In this document: one piece after another, positions 1 to 8,541 of the stretch
Numbering within the stretch: position 1 is the first letter of the stretch
How the letters are laid out: each line of letters begins with the position of its first letter
Position numbers and translations under genes: made by a program
Notes under the pieces: model-generated
What the model saw: only the letters and a program-made list of their open reading frames with translations
Told to the model about the DNA's origin: nothing
The model's database searches: none
NCBI RefSeq assembly: GCF_001613465.1
Contig: NZ_BDCK01000031.1
Coordinates: 1 to 64,000, forward strand
DNA from: Nocardia niwae NBRC 108934 = DSM 45340
GTDB lineage: Bacteria > Actinomycetota > Actinomycetes > Mycobacteriales > Mycobacteriaceae
Reading direction: 5' to 3'
DNA: 64,000 bases

Positions 1-38
1 GGGAGCGGCTGTCCGGGACATCCCCTGCCCTGGCCGCT

Positions 39-56
39 CTGGACAACGTTGTCCAG
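39..56. promoter_or_regulatory. perfect 18-bp palindrome, possible operator
   Basis: CTGGACAACGTTGTCCAG is its own reverse complement and lies two bases beyond the stop codon of the DUF1003 gene. A shorter imperfect palindrome (TGTCCGGGACA) lies at 10-20. With no loop it is more like a dimeric-repressor site than a terminator. It may control a minus-strand gene beyond the left edge of the window. The function is inferred. Confidence 0.4.
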
Positions 57-57
57 G

Positions 58-708
58 TTACCCACCGGTCAGGTCCTTATTCGGCATTTCTGGTTGATCA
101 TCGGTTACCGACGGTGAAACCGATGCCGGAGCGGGCTTTCGGCCGGAGCTTTTCTTGCGCCCGCCCTTTCCCGCGCTTTCCGAGCGGATCTCGTGATCAG
201 GGGATTCCCCGGGCTCCATCCGGTCCAGAATCCCTTTCAGCTCATCCAATTCCCGGCGCAGATAATCACGGGTGGCCACTTCGCCGACCGCGATGCGCAG
301 GGCTGCGAGTTCGCGGGCCAGAAACTCGGTGTCCGCCTTGGTCTGCGCGGCCCGCACCCGGTCCTCCTCCAAGGCGACCCGGTCGCGGTTGTCCTGCCGG
401 TTCTGCGCCAGCAGGATCAGCGGCGCCGCGTAGGCGGCCTGGGTGGAGAACGCCAGATTCAGCAGGATGAACGGGTACGGATCCCAGCGCAACGCAACCA
501 CGAAGACGTTCAACGCGATCCAAACGAGCACCACGATCGTCTGCACCGCGAGATACCGACCGGTCCCCAAAAATCGCGCCACCCGCTCGCTGCTGCGGGC
601 CAGGGCCTCGGCGTCCCACTCCAGCCGGAACCGGCTCTCCACCGGCGTCTCCAGCCGCTGGCGGGCCCTGCTGTGACCGAGCCGCACGCCCGGGTCGTTC
701 TCGCTCAC
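58..708 (-). CDS. DUF1003 membrane protein
   Basis: This is a 216-aa small integral membrane protein of unknown function. A basic N-terminus is followed by two hydrophobic segments at about residues 52-71 and 78-98, separated by the short WDPYPF loop typical of DUF1003. A charged, coiled-coil-prone helix and a Lys/Ser/Pro-rich tail come after. I chose the GTG at 708 because it has AAAGGA at the right spacing; longer starts would run into the upstream MgtE-like gene. It is 37 bp downstream of that gene on the same strand and probably co-transcribed. From memory, the same pair occurs in mycobacteria as Rv1232c-Rv1231c. Confidence 0.85.
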   Translation of the reverse strand: MSENDPGVRLGHSRARQRLETPVESRFRLEWDAEALARSSERVARFLGTGRYLAVQTIVVLVWIALNVFVVALRWDPYPFILLNLAFSTQAAYAAPLILLAQNRQDNRDRVALEEDRVRAAQTKADTEFLARELAALRIAVGEVATRDYLRRELDELKGILDRMEPGESPDHEIRSESAGKGGRKKSSGRKPAPASVSPSVTDDQPEMPNKDLTGG

Positions 709-745
709 GGTCTGTCCTTTCGGGCGGGTGTGAAGCTCCGCGCGG

Positions 746-2026
746 TCACGCTCCACCCCGCTCATCGGTCTCTTCCTGGTCGCGCCAGTCCTCGGGCAGC
801 AGATGGTCCAGGACGTCGTCGACACTGACCGCGCCCAGCAAGTGGTTCTCCTCGTCCACCACCGGTCCGCAGACCAGGTTGTAGGTCGCGAAATACCGCG
901 TCACGGCGGCCAACGGGAGGTCGGGGCGCAACGGCGCGAGGTCGGTGTCGAGGATGCCGCCCACGAGGTGGGCGGGAGGTTCGCGCAGCAACTGCTGGAT
1001 GTGCACCGAACCCAGGTAGCGGCCGGTGGGCGTCGCGGTGGGCGGACGGACCACGAACACCATCGAGGCCAGCGCGGGGGTCAGGTCCGGGTTACGCACC
1101 CGCGCCAGCGCTTCGGCCACCGTCGTGGACGGCGTCAGGATGATCGGTTTCGGCGTCATCAGACCGCCCGCGCTGTAGGGGGAGTGCTCGAGCAGCCTGC
1201 GCACCGGCTCGGACTCCTGTGGGTCCATCAGGGCGAGCAACGATTCGGCCTCGCCCTCGGGCAGCTCGCCCAGCAGGTCGGCGGCGTCGTCGGGGTCCAT
1301 CGCCTCCAGCACGTCGGCGGCCCTGCGCACCTCGAGATGACCGAGCAGGTCGACCTGCTCGTCGTCGGGCAGCTCCTGCACCACGTCGGCCAGACGTTCG
1401 TCGTCCAGTGCGACGGCCACCTCGATCCGCCGTTTCTCCGGCAACTCCCGCAGCTGCTGCGCCACGTCCGCCGCGCGCATGCCCTCGAACCCTTCGAGCA
1501 GTTGCGTCACGTCCTGTCCGGGCCTGCCGATCTCGTAGGGCGTCAGGCCGGACACTCTGGTCCAGTCCACCACGTGCACCGTGCGCCTGCGGCCGAGCCG
1601 CCGATGCCCGCGCACCGCGACCCGGCTGACCAGCCAGTCCCTGGAACGGGTCTGCTCGATGCCGAGATCGGCCACGTGGACGTCCACGCCCGCCAGATCC
1701 GGCAGATCCGGGTCCTCGACCCGCACCACCGAATCGACGATCTGCGCCAGCGCGAGCATCTCGCCCGGTCGCTGGGTGAACCGTCGCAGGCTGACCGTTC
1801 CGGTGTTCAGCGTGACCACGCCGGGTTCGATCGCCGTGATCCGCAGGATCGGCACGAAAATACGCCGCCGGGTGGGCAATTCGACGACCAATCCGTGTAC
1901 GCGGGGCTGCTGGCGGTCGGAGCGGACGGCCACGACGACGTCACGAATGCGGCCGATAGACTCGCCGTCCGGTCCCAGCACCGCCAAACCGGCCAGCCTG
2001 GCGACGTACACCCTGGTAGCTGCCAT
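746..2026 (-). CDS. MgtE-like PRC-barrel/CBS domain protein (no membrane domain)
   Basis: This 426-aa soluble protein resembles the cytoplasmic half of the MgtE magnesium channel. Residues 1-150 look like PRC-barrel-type beta domains. About 185-285 is the superhelical MgtE N domain, with repeats such as LLGELPEGEAESLLALMDP. About 290-415 carries a CBS pair beginning at MTPKPIILTPSTTVAEAL. No transmembrane channel domain follows, so it cannot itself conduct magnesium. It may act as a nucleotide or Mg sensor or a partner subunit. It lies upstream of the DUF1003 gene, and a CorA gene lies 2 kb away. Confidence 0.87.
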   Translation of the reverse strand: MAATRVYVARLAGLAVLGPDGESIGRIRDVVVAVRSDRQQPRVHGLVVELPTRRRIFVPILRITAIEPGVVTLNTGTVSLRRFTQRPGEMLALAQIVDSVVRVEDPDLPDLAGVDVHVADLGIEQTRSRDWLVSRVAVRGHRRLGRRRTVHVVDWTRVSGLTPYEIGRPGQDVTQLLEGFEGMRAADVAQQLRELPEKRRIEVAVALDDERLADVVQELPDDEQVDLLGHLEVRRAADVLEAMDPDDAADLLGELPEGEAESLLALMDPQESEPVRRLLEHSPYSAGGLMTPKPIILTPSTTVAEALARVRNPDLTPALASMVFVVRPPTATPTGRYLGSVHIQQLLREPPAHLVGGILDTDLAPLRPDLPLAAVTRYFATYNLVCGPVVDEENHLLGAVSVDDVLDHLLPEDWRDQEETDERGGA

Positions 2027-2088
2027 GCTGCCAGGCTAGATGTTCGCGGGCGGGTGTTCGCACCCCGCCACGATCGACGGGAGTGATC

Positions 2089-3045
2089 ATGAAGCCGCGC
2101 CGTTCGGTGCTCGCCTGCCCGGGCAGCAATACGAAGATGATCGAGAAAGCCAAGACCTTGCCCGTCGACGAGGTGTTTCTCGATCTGGAGGACGCGGTCG
2201 CCCCCGTCGCGAAGGCCGAGGCGCGGGCGAACATCGTCGCGGCGCTGAACGACTCCGGGTGGGGAACGCAACTGCGTGTGGTCCGGGTCAACGACTGGAC
2301 CACCGAATGGACCTATGCCGACGTCATTTCCGTCGTCGAGGGCGCGGGCGCGGCGCTGGACGCGATCCTGCTGCCCAAGGTGACCGACGCGGGCCAGGTG
2401 CGCGCGCTGGATCTGCTGCTGACCCAGCTGGAGAAGACCTGTGGCCTTGACGTCGGCCGGATCGGTATCGAGCCGCAGATCGAGAACGCGCTGGGGTTGC
2501 GCAACATCGACGCCATCGCCACCGCGAGCCCGCGGGTGCAGACCCTGGTCTTCGGACCGGCGGACTTCATGGCCAGCATCAACATGCGGACCCTGGTGGT
2601 CGGCGAACAGCCCGAGGGCTACGACACCGGCGACGCCTACCACCACATCCTGATGACCATCCTGCTCGCCGCCCGCGCCCACGGCCTGCAGGCGATCGAC
2701 GGCCCGTACCTGCAGATCCGGGATGTCGATGGCTTCCGGCGGGCCGCCGCGCGCACGGCCGCGCTGGGATTCGACGGCAAGTGGGTGCTGCACCCCGGCC
2801 AGATCGAGGCGGCGAACGAGATCTTCAGCCCGCGCCAAGCGGACTACGACCGCGCCGAGGAGATCCTCGACGCCTACGCCTTTCACACCTCGGCGGCGGG
2901 CGGCGCCCGCGGCGCGGTGATGCTCGGCGACGAGATGATCGACGAGGCCAGCGCCAAAATGGCTCAGGTGATCGCGGAAAAGGGCCGCGCCGCCGGAATG
3001 ACGCGCACCACGCGTTTCACACCACCGCAGGATGCGCCGGAATAG
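2089..3045 (+). CDS. HpcH/HpaI aldolase family, CitE/malyl-CoA lyase-like
   Basis: The 318-aa protein has a CitE-type TIM barrel. It shows an N-terminal RRSVLACPGS segment, FLDLEDAV with the metal-binding acidic residues, FGPADF, and GKWVLHPGQI near the C-terminus. This combination is typical of L-malyl-CoA/beta-methylmalyl-CoA lyases and stand-alone CitE-like proteins, which cleave or form C-C bonds in acyl-CoA thioesters with Mg. No CitD or CitF genes are nearby, so it is not a citrate lyase subunit. I prefer the ATG at 2089, with GGGAG five bases upstream, over the in-frame GTG at 2083. It diverges from the MgtE-like gene. The exact substrate is not determinable here. Confidence 0.85.
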   Translation: MKPRRSVLACPGSNTKMIEKAKTLPVDEVFLDLEDAVAPVAKAEARANIVAALNDSGWGTQLRVVRVNDWTTEWTYADVISVVEGAGAALDAILLPKVTDAGQVRALDLLLTQLEKTCGLDVGRIGIEPQIENALGLRNIDAIATASPRVQTLVFGPADFMASINMRTLVVGEQPEGYDTGDAYHHILMTILLAARAHGLQAIDGPYLQIRDVDGFRRAAARTAALGFDGKWVLHPGQIEAANEIFSPRQADYDRAEEILDAYAFHTSAAGGARGAVMLGDEMIDEASAKMAQVIAEKGRAAGMTRTTRFTPPQDAPE

Positions 3046-3057
3046 CAGAATGGAACT

Positions 3058-3549
3058 ATGACGAATCCCTTGGGGAACTCGAGCCGCGCGCGGCAGGGCC
3101 TCCCGACGCCGCCGTCGGGCTGGCCGGTCGGCTCGTATCCGACCTATGTCGAGGCGCAGAAGGCGGTCGACTATCTGGCCGACAATCAGTTCCCAGTGCA
3201 GGACGTGACCATCGTCGGCGTCGACTTGATGCAGGTAGAGCGGGTCCTCTATCGGCTGACCTGGGGCAAGGTGATCGGCGGCGGCGTGGTGTCGGGCGCC
3301 TGGCTCGGCCTGTTCCTCGGTCTGCTGCTCAGCCTGTTCACCACCAGCGGCGCGCTGGGTCCGCTGCTGGTCGGCTTGGTCGGCGGCGTCATCTTCGGTG
3401 TCATCTCGACCTCGATTCCGTACGCGGCGACCCGGGGCCAGCGCGATTTCGCCTCCACCATGCAACTGGTGGCGGGCCGCTACGACGTGCTGTGCGATCC
3501 GAAGTCGGCCGAGCAGGCGCGGGACATGCTCGCGCGGCTGGCGATCTGA
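3058..3549 (+). CDS. glycine-zipper membrane protein, general-stress-protein-like
   Basis: The 163-aa protein has a soluble N-terminal domain (GSYPTYVEAQKAVDYLADN...VTIVGVDL) like the general stress protein 17M/YflT fold. Two glycine-rich hydrophobic stretches at about residues 76-100 and 102-125 then form a membrane glycine zipper, followed by a short C-terminal domain (YDVLCDPKSAEQARDML). From memory, M. tuberculosis Rv1234 has this design and a similar position. It lies 12 bp downstream of the CitE-like gene and 3 bp before the next gene, so the three probably share a transcript. The function is unknown. Confidence 0.8.
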   Translation: MTNPLGNSSRARQGLPTPPSGWPVGSYPTYVEAQKAVDYLADNQFPVQDVTIVGVDLMQVERVLYRLTWGKVIGGGVVSGAWLGLFLGLLLSLFTTSGALGPLLVGLVGGVIFGVISTSIPYAATRGQRDFASTMQLVAGRYDVLCDPKSAEQARDMLARLAI

Positions 3550-3552
3550 CGC

Positions 3553-4134
3553 ATGGAAGTGCTGGAGACGGTCCGCACCGAGGTGCTGGGCCATTTCGGC
3601 GTGGACGCCGCGCAGGTCGACGCCGCGTCGGTCACTTTCCTCGGTTTGGAGCCGATCGAGATCCTGCGCATCGTCGAGGGCGATCTGGTGCACTACGTGA
3701 CGTTGGGCGGCAGCAGGCATCCGATGGGCGATCCCGCGGCGGTGCACGCCGATCCGGTGCGCGGGCCGCGCGCGGAACTGGCGCTGACGTTGCGGTCGGG
3801 GGTCGGCGCGAGCTCGGGCCTGGCCAAGTCGCTCGGTGTGCTCGCCGCCGCGCCGGTCGTGGAAGGCGTTGTGCTGCAGGCGGACGCGTTGCTGGATCTG
3901 GGTGAGCCGATGTGGCGCGACGCGCCGTTCACCGCGGCGCTGCTCGGCGACAGCGACATTCCGGCGGTGCCGCTGCCCGACCCGGCCGAGCCGGTGCGGT
4001 ATTTCGCGGTGACGCCGGTGACCGCGACCGAGGCGGCATGGGTGCGGGTCCGGGGTGCGCAGGCGTTGCGGGACGCGTGGCAGGAGGCCGGGATCGACGT
4101 GCGCGACCCGAGGCGCGGCGCCGCCAGCTTGTGA
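3553..4134 (+). CDS. suppressor-of-fused (SUFU)-like domain protein
   Basis: The 193-aa soluble protein resembles bacterial SUFU-domain proteins. It has an alpha/beta core with TFLGLEPIEIL, HYVTLGGSRHPM and RAELALTLRSG, then the GLAKSLGVLAAAPVVEG helix and strand. Bacterial members are often found with immunity-like proteins, but here the gene sits in a housekeeping operon with a stress-type membrane protein. It ends 9 bp before the convergent corA gene. The start has no clear ribosome site and may be coupled to the upstream stop. The molecular role is unknown. Confidence 0.7.
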   Translation: MEVLETVRTEVLGHFGVDAAQVDAASVTFLGLEPIEILRIVEGDLVHYVTLGGSRHPMGDPAAVHADPVRGPRAELALTLRSGVGASSGLAKSLGVLAAAPVVEGVVLQADALLDLGEPMWRDAPFTAALLGDSDIPAVPLPDPAEPVRYFAVTPVTATEAAWVRVRGAQALRDAWQEAGIDVRDPRRGAASL

Positions 4135-4143
4135 TCCGCCCGG

Positions 4144-5226
4144 CTAGAGCCACTTGTTGCGGCGGAAGGTGAAGAACAGGCCGGTGCAGATGCCGAGGAT
4201 GAGCGCCCAGACCACGGGATAACCCCAGACCTGGTGCAGCTCGGGCATGTGATCGAAGTTCATCCCGTAGATGCCCGCGATCATCGTCGGCACGGCCGCG
4301 ATCGCCACCCACGCCGAGATCTTGCGCATGTCGGTGTTCTGCTGCACGCCGATCCGGGCCAGCGCGGCGCTGATCAGGGCGCTGAGCGCCTCGTCGAAGT
4401 CATTGATCCGTTCCGCCACGGCGGCGTGATGCTCGGCGACGTCGCGCAGATAGCGCCGGACCTCCTTGGGCACCGGCAGATCCGGTTTGTGGCTGAGCAG
4501 CTCCAGCGGGGCGGCCAGCGGATTCACCGCGCGCCGCAGCTCGACCACCTCGCGCTTGAGCTGATAGATCGACTCCACGGTGACCTTGCTGCGCGGGGTG
4601 AAGATCTCCTCTTCCATCTCGTCGATGTCGTTCTCGACGGACTGGGCCACTTCGATGTAGGAGTCCACCACCCGGTCGGCGATCGCGTGCAGGACCGCGC
4701 CGGGACCCAATGCCAGCTGCGCGGGGTCCTCCTCCAGGGCCTTGCGGACCTCCGCCAGCCCCGAATGTTCCCCGTGCCGGACGGCGACCACGAAATCCGG
4801 ACCGGTGAACACGATGATCTCGCCGGTCTCCACGATCTCGCTCACGCTGTCGATTTCGTGCGGGACGTAGCTGACCGTGCGCAGTACCAGCAGCAGCGAA
4901 TCGTCGTAGCGTTCCAGCTTCGGCCGCTGATGGCGTTGCAAGGCGTGTTCGGTGGCCAGCTGGTGCAACCCGAACGTCTCGGCGATGTCGGCCATCTGCG
5001 TGGCGTCCGGATCGTGCAGGCCGACCCAGACGAATCCGTTCTCCTCCTCGCGGGCGCGCGCGAGTGCCGCCTTGTGGGTGAACCGGCCGGGCAGGCGTTC
5101 GCCGTCCACGTACACCGCGCAGTCGACGATCGCCTGCGCCGTCGGCACCGGGATGAACCGCTGCTCGGGCTGTGCTGGTGATCGGCCGGATCCACGGAGT
5201 GACGAAAGCGGGGAAAAGGACGGCAC
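4144..5226 (-). CDS. corA: magnesium/cobalt transporter CorA
   Basis: The 360-aa protein is of the CorA family, a homopentameric channel that admits Mg2+ across the cytoplasmic membrane. It has the large N-terminal cytoplasmic domain (FVWVGLHDPD, HQRPKLERYDDSLLLVL, VAVRHGEHSGLAEVR), the long helix with REVVELRRAVNPL, and two C-terminal membrane helices. The signature GMN (IYGMNFDHMPEL) lies between the helices, and a basic tail (RRNKWL) ends the protein. The open frame runs far upstream, but homology begins after the GTG at 5226, so that start was chosen; the ribosome site is weak. It converges with the SUFU-like gene. Confidence 0.93.
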   Translation of the reverse strand: MPSFSPLSSLRGSGRSPAQPEQRFIPVPTAQAIVDCAVYVDGERLPGRFTHKAALARAREEENGFVWVGLHDPDATQMADIAETFGLHQLATEHALQRHQRPKLERYDDSLLLVLRTVSYVPHEIDSVSEIVETGEIIVFTGPDFVVAVRHGEHSGLAEVRKALEEDPAQLALGPGAVLHAIADRVVDSYIEVAQSVENDIDEMEEEIFTPRSKVTVESIYQLKREVVELRRAVNPLAAPLELLSHKPDLPVPKEVRRYLRDVAEHHAAVAERINDFDEALSALISAALARIGVQQNTDMRKISAWVAIAAVPTMIAGIYGMNFDHMPELHQVWGYPVVWALILGICTGLFFTFRRNKWL

Positions 5227-5310
5227 GGTGACGATGCTACGTCGCCGCAGGCTGCCGGATGATCGCCTGCGCGTGCGGGAGGATGCCGCCGCACTGTAAG
5301 ACTTGAAGGC

Positions 5311-6165
5311 GTGCTCATCGACCTGCATACCCACTCCACCGCGTCCGACGGCACCGACACACCGGCCGAACTCGTGCGGAACGCGGCCGCGGCGGGCCTG
5401 GACGTCGTCGCGATCACCGATCACGACACCACGGCCGGATGGGCGGAAGCGGCCGACGCGCTGCCGAAGGGGATGACGCTGGTCCGCGGCATGGAGATGT
5501 CGTGTGTGGGCCTCGGTGAGGACGGCTGGCCGGTACCCGTGCATTTGCTGGCGTACCTGTTCGACCCCACCCATCGCGGGTTCGCCGAGGAACGCGAGCG
5601 ACTGCGCGCCGAACGGGTGGAACGGCTGCGCGCCATGGCCGAGCGGATGGCGGCCGACGGACTGCCGATCGACCCGGATGCGGTGCTGGCTTCGGCGGGC
5701 CCTTCGGCCGGACGCCCCCATCTGGCCCGCGCGCTGGTCGCCGCCGGTGTGGTGGCGAGCGTGGACGCCGCGTTCGACGAATTGCTCGCCCCGCACGGCC
5801 GCTACTACGCGGAGAAGGCGGACACCCCGCTGCGTCGCGCGGTGCAGATGATCGCCACCGCGGGCGGGGTCAGCGTCCTGGCCCACACCAGGGCCCGCAA
5901 GCGGGGCAGGCTGCTCGCCGTCGACGACATCCGTGACCTGGCCGTCCTCGGGCTCGGCGGCCTGGAGATCGACCATCCCGACCACTCCGCGGCCGACCGC
6001 GCGCTGCTCACCGATCTCGCCGCCGAACTCGGCCTGCTCACCACCGGTTCCTCGGACTACCACGGCACCAACAAGACCATCCGGCTCGGCGAATTCACGA
6101 CCGATCCCGCGCAATTCGAGAAGTTGGTCGGCAAGGCTTCCGGCGTGCCGGTGATCGCCTCGTGA
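5311..6165 (+). CDS. PHP-domain phosphoesterase (YciV/RNase AM-like)
   Basis: The 284-aa protein opens with the PHP metal-binding motif DLHTHSTASDG. It continues with AITDHDT, an early glutamate (RGMEMSC), SVLAHTRARKRG, and a C-terminal GSSDYHG, which together supply the trinuclear metal ligands. This architecture matches bacterial proteins that hydrolyse phosphodiester or nucleotide 3',5'-bisphosphate bonds, including the 5'-3' exonuclease RNase AM. GTG at 5311 puts the His motif at residue 5, as expected. It is divergent from corA and overlaps the next gene by 4 nt (GTGA). Confidence 0.87.
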   Translation: MLIDLHTHSTASDGTDTPAELVRNAAAAGLDVVAITDHDTTAGWAEAADALPKGMTLVRGMEMSCVGLGEDGWPVPVHLLAYLFDPTHRGFAEERERLRAERVERLRAMAERMAADGLPIDPDAVLASAGPSAGRPHLARALVAAGVVASVDAAFDELLAPHGRYYAEKADTPLRRAVQMIATAGGVSVLAHTRARKRGRLLAVDDIRDLAVLGLGGLEIDHPDHSAADRALLTDLAAELGLLTTGSSDYHGTNKTIRLGEFTTDPAQFEKLVGKASGVPVIAS

Positions 6166-6428
6166 GATTCGTGCGTGGCCTCAGCGGCGTGGTCGCCGGT
6201 GGGACTGTGGTGGGCATGCTGATCGTGGTCGGCGCCGCCGTCCTCGCCGACCGGCGCGGGTTCCCCGGTCCCGGCGCCGAATCGGTTGCCTGGCACGTGG
6301 CGGCCGCGATGGTCGCCGCAGCGGCGCAGATCTACGCGGATCGGCATCGCGGGGTGGCCGCTTTCGCCGGATCCATGACAGTTTTCCTCGCTGCTGGATT
6401 ATTGCTGTGGACTCAGTGGTGGAGCTGA
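6162..6428 (+). CDS. small membrane protein, unknown
   Basis: The 88-aa protein has three hydrophobic segments at about residues 8-27, 41-57 and 62-85, with few charged residues between them. The GTG start overlaps the stop of the PHP gene, indicating translational coupling. Small unassigned membrane proteins next to metabolic enzymes are common in Nocardia. I recognise no family. Confidence 0.65.
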   Translation: MRFVRGLSGVVAGGTVVGMLIVVGAAVLADRRGFPGPGAESVAWHVAAAMVAAAAQIYADRHRGVAAFAGSMTVFLAAGLLLWTQWWS

Positions 6429-6479
6429 CCCCGCTGTTTTGGTTGCGGGCGAATGAATTGTGCCCGAACATTTTTCTTT

Positions 6480-8021
6480 GTGACTGAATTCGAGACGGAT
6501 GTACTGGTAATCGGCGGTGGTCCCGCCGGTGCCTGGGCGGCCGTCTCGGCCGCCGCGGTGGGCGCCACCGTCGTGCTCGTCGACAAGGCCCGCTGCGGGT
6601 CGAGCGGGCCGACCGCGTACGGCGCGATCTCGCTGTGGCACCTTCCGCCCGGGCCCGCCCGGGACGAGGCGGTGCGGCGCGGGCACGCGCACGGCGGCGG
6701 ACTGAGCGATCCGGATCGGATGCACCGCGTGCTCGAGGAGACCGAGCAGCGGGTCGAGCAACTGGCGCGGTGGGGCCACCGCCTCGCCGGTGATCCGGCG
6801 GGTCCGGCCCGGCGGCGGATCTATCTCGACGGTGCGCGCTACCTGCGGCGGATGCGCCGCGCGGTGCGCGAGGCAGGGGTGCGCGTCCTCGATCACCATC
6901 CGGCGTTGCAGTTGCTGACCGACCGCGACGGCGTGGTGGCGGGCGCGACCGGACTACGCGACGGCGGCGGCTTCCCGCGCTGGACCGTGCGTGCGGGCGC
7001 GGTCGTGGTGGCCACCGGGGGCTGCGCGTTCCTGTCCGGCGCCGCGGGCACCGGCGTGGACACCGGCGACGGTCTGTTGCTCGCCGCGGAGGCGGGCGCC
7101 GAACTGTCCGGCATGGAGTTCTCCTGCGCCTATAGCCTGATTCCGCCGGGGGCGGCGCAGCCGGCCGCGCTCCGGAGTCTCGCCTTGCGGTTCGCCCCGC
7201 TCTACGACGAATCCGGCGCTGAGCTGCCCGGGCACCGCTCGGCCGCGCTCGCGGCCATCGCCGATGGTCAGCGGGTCTTCGCCGCGCTGGACCACGTGCC
7301 GGTCGCCCTCCGCGCCCGGCTCGCGCGCCAGGGCCTGGTCGGCCGCGCCGAGCGGGTGCCGCTGCGCGCCGTACTGGAGGGCACCGTGCGCGGCACGGGG
7401 GGACTGCGCGTCAGCGGGCCGGAGTGCGCCACGACTGTTCCCGGCCTGTTCGCCGCGGGCGACGTCGTCAGCCGCGAGGCGATCACCGGCGCGGTGAGCG
7501 CATCCGGAGGGCTGGGCGGCGCGTGGGCGATCGCCTCGGGCTTCTGGGCGGGCACGGGCGCGGCGAAGTTCGCCCGGACGATGGATCATCGGGCTCCGGT
7601 GCGCGAGGTCCCTGGGGCCGGGCTCAACGCCGTGGCGCGGATCGATCCGCGGGCGGTCGTCGGCCTCGTTCAGGAGCACACCTTGCCGTTGCGGCGCAGC
7701 TATTGGCGCAGCGCGGGCAGCCTGCGCGACAGCATCGGCGAGCTCGACGGGATGTGGCCGGGCGCGGAGTTCGACCTCGGCGGCAGCGGTGCCGAACTGC
7801 TGCGCGCCCGGCAGGCCGCGGCGCTGCTCGCCGTGGCGCGCTGGACGAAATACAGTGCGTTGCTGCGCGCGGAGAGCCGCGGCATGCACCGCAGGACCGA
7901 TCATCCCGGCGCGTCCGACACTTGGCGGGTGCGGTTGACGACGGGTGGCGTGCGCAGCGTGTGGGTGCGTCCGGACGCGCCCCGCACAATGCCGGACGAG
8001 GCTCGCGATATCGTCGCATGA
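6480..8021 (+). CDS. FAD-dependent oxidoreductase, fumarate reductase/aspartate oxidase flavoprotein fold
   Basis: The protein is about 513 aa with an N-terminal Rossmann dinucleotide motif (VLVIGGGPAGAWAA), the substrate-binding FAD region with the TGDG loop (GVDTGDGLLLAAEAGAE), a second FAD segment (GLFAAGDVVSREAITGAV) and a short helical C-terminal domain. These features place it in the fumarate reductase/succinate dehydrogenase flavoprotein/L-aspartate oxidase superfamily. No iron-sulfur or membrane-anchor subunit gene is adjacent, so it likely works as a soluble oxidoreductase or dehydrogenase. The start is uncertain: GTG 6480 gives a conventional N-terminus, while ATG 6453 adds nine residues. 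Neither has a good ribosome site. Confidence 0.8.
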   Translation: MTEFETDVLVIGGGPAGAWAAVSAAAVGATVVLVDKARCGSSGPTAYGAISLWHLPPGPARDEAVRRGHAHGGGLSDPDRMHRVLEETEQRVEQLARWGHRLAGDPAGPARRRIYLDGARYLRRMRRAVREAGVRVLDHHPALQLLTDRDGVVAGATGLRDGGGFPRWTVRAGAVVVATGGCAFLSGAAGTGVDTGDGLLLAAEAGAELSGMEFSCAYSLIPPGAAQPAALRSLALRFAPLYDESGAELPGHRSAALAAIADGQRVFAALDHVPVALRARLARQGLVGRAERVPLRAVLEGTVRGTGGLRVSGPECATTVPGLFAAGDVVSREAITGAVSASGGLGGAWAIASGFWAGTGAAKFARTMDHRAPVREVPGAGLNAVARIDPRAVVGLVQEHTLPLRRSYWRSAGSLRDSIGELDGMWPGAEFDLGGSGAELLRARQAAALLAVARWTKYSALLRAESRGMHRRTDHPGASDTWRVRLTTGGVRSVWVRPDAPRTMPDEARDIVA

Positions 8022-8541
8022 GCCGCGGCCACGGCGTCGTGCGCACGCGCTGCGGCAGCCGCGACGCACTCACACCGGCGGCGCCCCGAGCGGTGCGATC
8101 ACTCACCGGGCCGGGCTCGTGAACGGGGAGTTTCCCCTTACCTGAAGGTAATTCCCGGCCCATACCGTTGGGTGATGGAGCGCGACACGGCCCAGGGGGT
8201 GACCAGTTTGGCAACTGGCCCATCGGACTGGCAGAATGTGTCGGATTCCTTGCCTCCGCCACCGCCGGGTGAGGGAATCACGGAGGTCTCCGCCTCGCCG
8301 ACGTACCGTCGCGACCCGCGAGATCGCACCGCATGTTCTGTCCGGGCCCACCCGTCCGGTTTCTGTTTCGCGGATCAGTGCCGCGCCCGCCTTCGAGATC
8401 CCGGCAAGTCGTGTTCGCTCGCTCCCGGCCGCCTCGAAACATACCGGTCAGCGTGCTCGATGAGCCTAGTGAAACGACTTATACCCATTACCCGGTGGTA
8501 ACCGTCCCCCGGTTTAGCCCGACCCGAGCAGGAGTGAAATC
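8022..8541. other. 520-bp intergenic region upstream of malic enzyme
   Basis: I see no convincing gene here; short open frames on both strands lack ribosome sites and family resemblance. It contains a perfect 6-bp hairpin with a 4-nt loop (CCAGTT/AACTGG, 8203-8218) and an inverted repeat at 8488-8501. The long leader could hold promoter and regulatory RNA structure for the malic enzyme gene, but no known riboswitch class is recognisable. Confidence 0.5.
8488..8501. promoter_or_regulatory. inverted repeat upstream of malic enzyme, candidate operator
   Basis: TTACC-N4-GGTAA is a perfect inverted repeat about 40 bp upstream of the malic enzyme start, in the expected promoter zone. It could bind a dimeric regulator. 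There is no regulator gene beside it, so the assignment is speculative. Confidence 0.3.
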